DNA of 64,000 nt from Alphaproteobacteria bacterium (GTDB lineage Bacteria > Pseudomonadota > Alphaproteobacteria > UBA9219), in NCBI GenBank assembly GCA_026225415.1, contig JAMFSS010000009.1, positions 124,001-188,000 of the forward strand. The letters are read 5' to 3'. Both the position numbers and the translations under genes were made by a program. The notes beneath the pieces are model-generated. The model did no database searches. It saw only the letters and a program-made list of their open reading frames with translations, and was not told where the DNA came from. Shown here one piece after another: positions 59,359 through 64,000 of this stretch (its first letter is position 1; each line of letters begins with the position of its first letter).

Positions 59359-60022
59359 GGCGTGTCCAATGCCATTGGCGGTTGGCGTTTATCGATATGG
59401 TTTCTTTGGCGTCGCTTTGGAGGAAGTTTATAAAATCCTGCGCGTGGTTTGTGGTTTGTGGGTTTTGCGATGCGGCGGCTTTTGTTTCGACGCGGAATTC
59501 ATCGCCGGTTTTTTCTGCGCCGAGCAAGAGAACCAGCGCGATGGGTTGATCTGTCGTTTCATTAAATGTGGCATACGCGCCCGGCAACACATCATCGAAA
59601 TGAATGAGCAGAACAGGTTCTTGGGGGTTTTCGTGCAGGCAACCCAGGGCTTCGATAAGACCAAAGCAAAAACTTTCTGCACCGGAGGCGACGGCCGTAT
59701 GGCCGCGCTGGTTATTTTGCGCGATGGAGAGGAGGCCGATGAGGGCGTGGTGAACAGAAAGTGTGAAATCGGCGGGTGAAGTTTCTTGTTCTTGCACAAC
59801 GGAATCCAGCAAGGACAAAGTGCGGCTGAATTCCCCGTGGCGCGAGGACAGGATGAGGCGTGATGCGGCGGCTTGGGGGAATTGCCATGCCATGCCCAAC
59901 GCTTTTTGCCCCACAGGCGTGATGCGTCGCCGCAAAAGGGGCGGCGTGGCAGGGGGCGCGGCATCGGGGCTGGCGAGATTCCAGGCCTTCCAATCGCTGA
60001 TATAAAAACCGCCTGTGTTCAT
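59345..60022 (-). CDS. apeC: Chain-length factor ApeC (ketosynthase-like, no active-site Cys)
   Basis: 225 residues, matching the shortened N-terminal ketosynthase-like (PF13723) family. SSRHGEFSRTLSLLD and FTLSVHHALIGLLSI follow the KS fold, and GAESFCFGLIEALGCL stands where the catalytic Cys helix would be. ApeC partners ApeO as a chain-length factor. First gene of the 15-gene operon; its upstream region (88 bp) is shared with the divergent phosphopantetheinyl transferase. Confidence 0.85.
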   Translation of the reverse strand: MNTGGFYISDWKAWNLASPDAAPPATPPLLRRRITPVGQKALGMAWQFPQAAASRLILSSRHGEFSRTLSLLDSVVQEQETSPADFTLSVHHALIGLLSIAQNNQRGHTAVASGAESFCFGLIEALGCLHENPQEPVLLIHFDDVLPGAYATFNETTDQPIALVLLLGAEKTGDEFRVETKAAASQNPQTTNHAQDFINFLQSDAKETISINANRQWHWTRHAHA

Positions 60023-60110
60023 GTGAAGGGGAGCCCTTTATTATGCTTGCCGCAGGGGTGTTTTATGCCTCATTCTGCACAGCAAGCAAACCCTGTTTTC
60101 ACGGCCAGAA

Positions 60111-60686
60111 ATGATGCGCCACAAAGTAATGCTTAGCGGTACGATTGAGGCCGAACGGTTGATAGAAACATGGGCAACGCCGGAAGATGGGGTCGGGGCC
60201 GCAAGGCGGCACGACCCGGCGCGCAAGCATGATTTTCTTTTAACGCGGGCTGCTCTGCGTGAGATTTTATATGAAATGACGGAACGCAACCATTGGTCAT
60301 TTCGTGCCGATGCCAAGGGCAAGCCTTTGGCGATTTCTTTGGCGGGTGACGTTGCGCCGCATATTTCCTTGTCGCACACCAAGGGCATGATTGCCGTTGC
60401 GGTGTCGATGCGCCATCCCGTGGGTATTGATATTGAGAAATGGCGTGTGCGGGATTTTGCGGCGTTGGCCGCGTATGCCTTTACATCCTTTGAAGCGGAT
60501 CATGTTGCGCATGAGGGGCAAACGGCGTTTTATCGTTTATGGACGATGAAGGAAGCGCAGGCTAAGGCGTTGGGAATTGGCGTTTTGGCGGCGTTGGAGG
60601 AAAATATTTCCGCGCAGGCGGGGTGGGGTATTTTTTATGAAGAGCCTTGCGCGGGATACAGCCTTTCGATTGCGACAAAAATTTGA
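60111..60686 (+). CDS. 4'-Phosphopantetheinyl transferase
   Basis: 191 residues. PHISLSHTKGMIAVAVS, PVGIDIEKW (Mg-binding Asp-x-Glu) and FYRLWTMKEAQAKALG (W-x-x-KEA) are the three Sfp/AcpT-family motifs. It converts apo- to holo-ACP and is the natural activator of ApeE and ApeF; comparable transferases are part of aryl-polyene loci. It is transcribed away from the operon, from a ~90-bp gap, so both directions may be co-regulated. A bidirectional terminator follows. Confidence 0.9.
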   Translation: MMRHKVMLSGTIEAERLIETWATPEDGVGAARRHDPARKHDFLLTRAALREILYEMTERNHWSFRADAKGKPLAISLAGDVAPHISLSHTKGMIAVAVSMRHPVGIDIEKWRVRDFAALAAYAFTSFEADHVAHEGQTAFYRLWTMKEAQAKALGIGVLAALEENISAQAGWGIFYEEPCAGYSLSIATKI

Positions 60687-60695
60687 CGCAAAAAA

Positions 60696-60730
60696 CCCCG
60701 CATCCTGCACAGATGCGGGGCTTCTTTTTT
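60696..60730. terminator. Bidirectional terminator
   Basis: CCCCGCATC, loop CTGCACA, GATGCGGGG, then CTTCTTTTTT; a preceding A-tract serves the minus strand. It separates two convergent genes. Confidence 0.9.
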
Positions 60731-60740
60731 CGCGATGTCT

Positions 60741-61238
60741 TTAGGCAGCGCGAATAGCGGCGCCTTCCGACATTAAAATACGACGCGCGGTTTGCGTTTG
60801 CGCATCATTTTTGGTGTGGGCGATGATCACGGCCTTACCGGCTTTGATTTCGCTTTCGTAGCGCGAGGCTTCTGCCGCCGAAATACCGGCTGCCGACAAG
60901 GCGCCCGCCAGACCGCCGATAGCCGCGCCAGCGCCCGCACCCGCCAGAACGGCGATCAAGGGGCCAGCGACAAACAGCGCCATGCCGGGGATGAGGACGG
61001 CACCGATTGTGGTGAGCCCCGCCAGAAGCCCGCCCAGAACGCCGCCTGTGCCGGCACCGATGGCGGTGTCGACAACGGCGCGGTCGCCGGTATCCTTGGT
61101 CGCGGCCGAAAAATCCCTTTTGGCATTATCGGACATGATCAGGCTGATATCGTCTTTGGTCAAACCGGCTGACAGCAATGCAGAGATTGCGTGGTTGGCG
61201 AGAGGTGCCGTTTCAACGGTTCCAATAACTTGTGGCAT
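60741..61238 (-). CDS. Glycine-zipper-rich stress/membrane-type protein
   Basis: 165 residues. Residues ~55-120 form a Gly/Ala-rich hydrophobic block with glycine-zipper spacing (GAGTGGVLGGLLAGLTTIGAV, AVLAGAGAGAAIGGLAGALSAAG). The N-terminus (VIGTVETAPLANHAISALLSAGLTKDDISLIMS) and C-terminus (YESEIKAGKAVIIAHTKN...ARRIL) resemble GsiB/YflT-type general-stress proteins (DUF1269-like). A membrane-linked stress protein is likely; details are unknown. Confidence 0.65.
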   Translation of the reverse strand: MPQVIGTVETAPLANHAISALLSAGLTKDDISLIMSDNAKRDFSAATKDTGDRAVVDTAIGAGTGGVLGGLLAGLTTIGAVLIPGMALFVAGPLIAVLAGAGAGAAIGGLAGALSAAGISAAEASRYESEIKAGKAVIIAHTKNDAQTQTARRILMSEGAAIRAA

Positions 61239-61448
61239 GGGTGTCTCCTTTTATGGGGGGGAAGATAGATCGTTTCTCAACGTCCCCCTTTTTTCATAAA
61301 GATCAAATAGCAAGCGCCACACGCGCCTATATGTTTTTGGTGATGTATCTGTCTTTATGGTTTCTTTATATGAGGTCGCCGATTTGTGCGCGAATTCTTA
61401 TATCGGGCGGGCTATGCCTTGTTTCCCACCTCTGAAATGGAGAGAAAA

Positions 61449-61520
61449 ATGCGCAGTCTTATAATGTATTTGCTCGGTGTGCCCGTTGGGTTTATCATCT
61501 TGTATAATATTTTGACCTAA
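61449..61520 (+). CDS. 23-residue single-helix membrane peptide
   Basis: GGAG lies five to six bases before ATG 61449 (an in-frame ATG at 61437 would add four residues). MRSLIMYLLGVPVGFIILYN ends in ILT: one hydrophobic helix of the 'MRxLxxxLLGxPxxxIIL' style that recurs as tiny proteins in Proteobacteria, by my recollection. It sits in an otherwise empty 334-base gap before the response regulator. Confidence 0.5.
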   Translation: MRSLIMYLLGVPVGFIILYNILT

Positions 61521-61572
61521 GCCGCTTTGCGAATTTGCGAAAAAATCCTTTAACCAAAATAGTGGCGCGCCT

Positions 61573-62292
61573 ATGCAAGAAAAGAAAAACACCATCCTGA
61601 TCGTTGATGATGAAGAGCAAATCCGTAAAATGTTGAACATTTTTCTGGATGCTGCCGATTTCAAAGTCGTGGAAAGCGAAAATGGCAAACAGGCTATCCG
61701 TATGGCCGCATCGGTGAAACCGGATTTGATTATTTTGGATCTGGGTCTGCCCGATATGGACGGCAAGGAAGTTGTCACCGCTTTGCGCCAATGGGCGCAA
61801 ACGCCGATTATCGTTTTGACCGTCCGTTCGGATGACAGTGAAGTTTCGGCTGCGTTAAATATGGGCGCGGATGATTATGTGACCAAGCCTTTCAGCGCCG
61901 ATGTTTTGTTGGCGCGCATTAACGCCAATTTGCGCAAAAACGCAGTGCGTGAAGCGGGCGAACCCAATCTGGTCAATGGGCCGATTTCGATGGATTTGGT
62001 GCGTCATGAAGTTTTCATTGATGGCGAACGCATTTCTTTCACGCCGAAAGAATATGATTTGTTGCGTTATTTCCTGTTGAACCGTGGACGCATGTTGACG
62101 CACAAGCAGATTTTGAAAGAAATCTGGGGTGCGGCGCATACTGAAGATACACAATATCTGCGGGTTTATATCGGCCAGCTGCGCGAAAAACTGGAAACAG
62201 TCGCGAACCTGAAACATATCATTGTTTCGGAAGCGGGCGTTGGTTATCGCATGGATGTTTGCGCTGCGGTGCCTGCCACCAGCGCGGCATAG
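61573..62292 (+). CDS. kdpE: OmpR/PhoB-type response regulator (KdpE-like)
   Basis: 239 residues. The receiver domain has ILIVDDEEQIR, the phosphoacceptor Asp in LIILDLGLPDMDG, Thr in IVLTVRS and Lys in YVTKPF. The C-terminal winged helix includes ISFTPKEYDLLRYFLLNRGRMLTHKQIL and LRVYIGQLREKLE, best matching KdpE, the potassium-uptake regulator. No sensor kinase kdpD or kdpFABC lies in the window, so the symbol is a similarity call. A strong terminator follows. Confidence 0.8.
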   Translation: MQEKKNTILIVDDEEQIRKMLNIFLDAADFKVVESENGKQAIRMAASVKPDLIILDLGLPDMDGKEVVTALRQWAQTPIIVLTVRSDDSEVSAALNMGADDYVTKPFSADVLLARINANLRKNAVREAGEPNLVNGPISMDLVRHEVFIDGERISFTPKEYDLLRYFLLNRGRMLTHKQILKEIWGAAHTEDTQYLRVYIGQLREKLETVANLKHIIVSEAGVGYRMDVCAAVPATSAA

Positions 62293-62313
62293 ATAACCTC
62301 AGAGTTTTCTTCG

Positions 62314-62347
62314 CCCAAGCCCATGAAACAAGGGGCTTGGGTTTTTT
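62314..62347 (+). terminator. Terminator after the response regulator
   Basis: CCCAAGCCC (62314-62322), loop, GGGCTTGGG (62333-62341), then TTTTTT. Confidence 0.9.
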
Positions 62348-62502
62348 ATGCATTCTTATCCGGACTCTGGCGAAGCGCCCTTACGCAATAGAAGTCGTTT
62401 TTAGGAAATGTTTATTTCCTGGCACGCGCCGCCGCCTCGCTTTCTTACGGAAGCGCATGCTTTACTTTCTTGGTCTTGATGAAGAATGATTTTGAGGAAG
62501 CG

Positions 62503-63171
62503 ATGATTAAGAAATTGAAAAGGACGGTTGCCACCTGCGGATTTATGCTTTTAACGGCGGGGTCTGCTTTTGCGTTTGGCACGACCAGCACCGAAGCCGT
62601 TGTGACGACAGCAGACGGACAGCCGGTTGCCAACAGCGCCGGTAATTGCGTGCGCACCCGTTGGGAAAACGGACAGGATTATTGCAACGCGGTTGTTATT
62701 GAAGCCAAGGTTCAGCCCCCCGCTCCTGTTGTTGTACCCGCCCCTGCGCCTGTGCATATTTACACGCCCGCGATGGCCAGCGAAGAGGATCGCACCGTTT
62801 ATTTTGCCTTCAATGATTATGGTTTAACGCCGCAGGCACAGCAAAAACTGGACAGCCTGTCGGACATCCTTAAATCATCCAGCAATGTTAAAGCCGCACA
62901 CATTGTCGGTTTTGCCGACCGTCTGGGTTCGACGAATTACAATGAAGCGCTTTCGCATAAACGCGCAGAGGCAGTGAAGAACTACATCGTGTCGCGCGGT
63001 TATGTGAACACGGATGTTGCCGAAACGCGCTGGGTCGGCAAGTCGCAACCCTCTGCGGTCTGCGCCAAAAATCTTTCCCGCATTCAGTTGATTTCCTGCC
63101 TGCAGCAAGACCGCAAGGTAGAGGTTGAAATTGAAGTTGTTACCCCCGCAAGCGTAACGGAGCAGCGCTGA
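62503..63171 (+). CDS. OmpA-family outer-membrane/peptidoglycan-binding protein
   Basis: 222 residues from ATG 62503 (GAGGAAG just upstream). A signal peptide (TVATCGFMLLTAGSAFA|FG) is followed by a short NCVRTRWENGQDYCNA cysteine pair, a Pro-rich linker and an OmpA C-terminal domain: VYFAFNDYGLTPQAQQKLD and IVGFADRLGSTNYNEALSHKRAEAVKNYIVSRG. The domain binds diaminopimelate in peptidoglycan, tethering the outer membrane. The absence of a barrel suggests a Pal-like or periplasmic tether. Confidence 0.88.
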   Translation: MIKKLKRTVATCGFMLLTAGSAFAFGTTSTEAVVTTADGQPVANSAGNCVRTRWENGQDYCNAVVIEAKVQPPAPVVVPAPAPVHIYTPAMASEEDRTVYFAFNDYGLTPQAQQKLDSLSDILKSSSNVKAAHIVGFADRLGSTNYNEALSHKRAEAVKNYIVSRGYVNTDVAETRWVGKSQPSAVCAKNLSRIQLISCLQQDRKVEVEIEVVTPASVTEQR

Positions 63172-63220
63172 TTTTATGCTCCGACCACTCTGAACCCAAC
63201 TTAACTTAAGGAGAAGAACC

Positions 63221-63565
63221 ATGTTTTCCAACACCACAAAGACCGCCGCCAACGAAACCGAAGACCATGCACGCAAGACCGCGCATGCCGCAGAACGCAC
63301 AGCACGCAACGGCAAGATTGATCTGGAAGATGCCGCCAATAGCAGCATCGGCGATGTGATCAGCGATTTGGCCGATAACGCTTCGGATGTTGCCAATAAA
63401 TACGGCAAGAAGGCGCGCCGCGTTTATGATGATGTCGCAGAACAGGCATCGGATCATACCGATGCGTTGATCAAGGAAGTCAAACGGAATCCCATCCGCT
63501 CTGTTTTGATTGCCGCATTCGGTGGTTATGTGTTGAACGCCATCACGCGCCGCAGCAGCAAGTAA
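63221..63565 (+). CDS. YqjD/ElaB-like (DUF883) protein
   Basis: 114 residues, with a GGAG ribosome site. Highly charged amphipathic helix (ADNASDVANKYGKKARRVYDDVAEQASDHTDALIKEVKRNPIRSVLIAAFGGY) with a terminal membrane helix: the DUF883 layout of E. coli YqjD and ElaB, which sit in the inner membrane and bind ribosomes in stationary phase. Confidence 0.7.
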   Translation: MFSNTTKTAANETEDHARKTAHAAERTARNGKIDLEDAANSSIGDVISDLADNASDVANKYGKKARRVYDDVAEQASDHTDALIKEVKRNPIRSVLIAAFGGYVLNAITRRSSK

Positions 63566-63590
63566 GTATTGTTAAAAAGGAATCGCCGCC

Positions 63591-63983
63591 ATGTCACTGA
63601 TAACGAAGATTATCGGAACGCTTGCCGTAAGCCGCGGCATGTCGACTCTGACACCCTTGATCCTTCGTTTGTTGGCCAACATGGCGGCGATTGCCGTTTG
63701 CGTTGTTGTCGCCATTGTGACTTTGTGCATGTTGATCATCAACGGCGCATGGATTTTGCATTACGAGCTTCTGGCATCCGGCTTTGATGCCGAGGGGGCG
63801 GCGTTAATAACATCGGGCGTTTTGAGTGTGCTTTTTATCCCCTGTGCCGTCGCAGGCCGTATTTTTTATAACCGGCACATCCTTATCAGCGATCGGTTGA
63901 TAGATATCCACACCCACAGCGAAAACCCGATCTTCCGCGTGGCGTCTTCATTTCTGGACGGGTTTGAACGACGTTCGGCCTGA
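63591..63983 (+). CDS. Small membrane protein, YqjE/holin-X-like
   Basis: 130 residues with two to three hydrophobic helices (AVCVVVAIVTLCMLIINGAWILHY; ALITSGVLSVLFIPCAVAG). Encoded 25 bases after the DUF883 gene, as YqjE follows YqjD, so a functional pair is likely. Family assignment is tentative. The window ends just after it. Confidence 0.6.
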   Translation: MSLITKIIGTLAVSRGMSTLTPLILRLLANMAAIAVCVVVAIVTLCMLIINGAWILHYELLASGFDAEGAALITSGVLSVLFIPCAVAGRIFYNRHILISDRLIDIHTHSENPIFRVASSFLDGFERRSA

Positions 63984-64000
63984 CCCAGAGCGGCCATTAA

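Noticed and set aside
61232-61435. 67-codon frame between the glycine-zipper gene and the response regulator
   Set aside because: Starts inside the divergent gene's leader, no ribosome site, and its hydrophobic tail has no recognisable pattern; the 23-residue peptide after it is better supported.
1-64000. tRNA, rRNA and phage attachment sites
   Set aside because: No T-loop consensus (GTTCGANTC) in a cloverleaf context, no rRNA-like conserved blocks and no integrase gene were seen; short matches such as those inside lysS are coding sequence.

Overview
The window reads as chromosomal DNA of an alphaproteobacterium with moderate GC content. Supporting this are a class I lysyl-tRNA synthetase, the yqeY-dnaG-rpoD block, a lapA-pyrF-trpF cluster, PhaR with a PHA-synthase-like gene, and an IcmB-type ATPase. 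A Micavibrio- or Rhodospirillales-like lineage is plausible but is an inference. No rRNA, tRNA or CRISPR array was seen.

Layout. 0-9 kb: the 3' end of a large secreted-type protein, then a minus-strand run (aminotransferase, murI, lapA, pyrF, trpF, degenerate EAL protein), yidC and yidD head to head, and manC. 9-17 kb: an orphan type IV pilin with a strong terminator, comM-like yifB, yqeY, a glyoxalase-fold gene, dnaG and rpoD (with a long lysine-rich N-terminal extension). 17-20 kb: an AT-richer accessory islet holding a mobile mystery protein A homologue and a convergent 733-residue protein made largely of five 93-residue repeats. 20-30 kb: fhs, cysK, a metallophosphatase-like pseudoenzyme, an unknown gene, lysS, icmB and phaR. 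30-35 kb: a striking non-coding block (24-bp inverted repeat around 15 copies of a hexamer) in front of a PHA synthase-like pair, then an AT-rich islet of small ORFs and a zeta-toxin-like kinase. 35-45 kb: ftsK, an HU-type protein, yggT, folD, an XRE regulator coupled to an EgtD-like methyltransferase, several tiny genes, a TMEM175-type channel, a carbohydrate porin and two lipoproteins.

45-61 kb: the main secondary-metabolism locus, a 15-gene aryl-polyene (ape) operon in the order apeC to apeR. Almost every gene overlaps the next by a few bases; a divergent 4'-phosphopantetheinyl transferase sits at its head and a beta-lactamase-fold lipoprotein at its tail. It encodes a type II fatty-acid/PKS-like assembly line (two ketosynthases, a chain-length partner, ketoreductase, two dehydratases, two ACPs, acyl-activating ligase, thioesterase), lipid-anchoring acyltransferases, and a LolA/MMPL/DUF3261 export set. 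No ammonia-lyase or methyltransferase is present. The MMPL and DUF3261 proteins are fused in one frame exactly at a G8-C-A8 homopolymer. 61-64 kb: a glycine-zipper-type protein, a 23-residue membrane peptide, a KdpE-like regulator, an OmpA-family protein, and a YqjD/YqjE-like pair.

The most notable unexplained structures are a family of about 47-bp dispersed palindromes (four copies), the hexamer/inverted-repeat block, the five-fold repeat protein, a 44-bp element duplicated upstream of fhs and of the phosphatase-like gene, and the homopolymer at the apeM-apeN junction.
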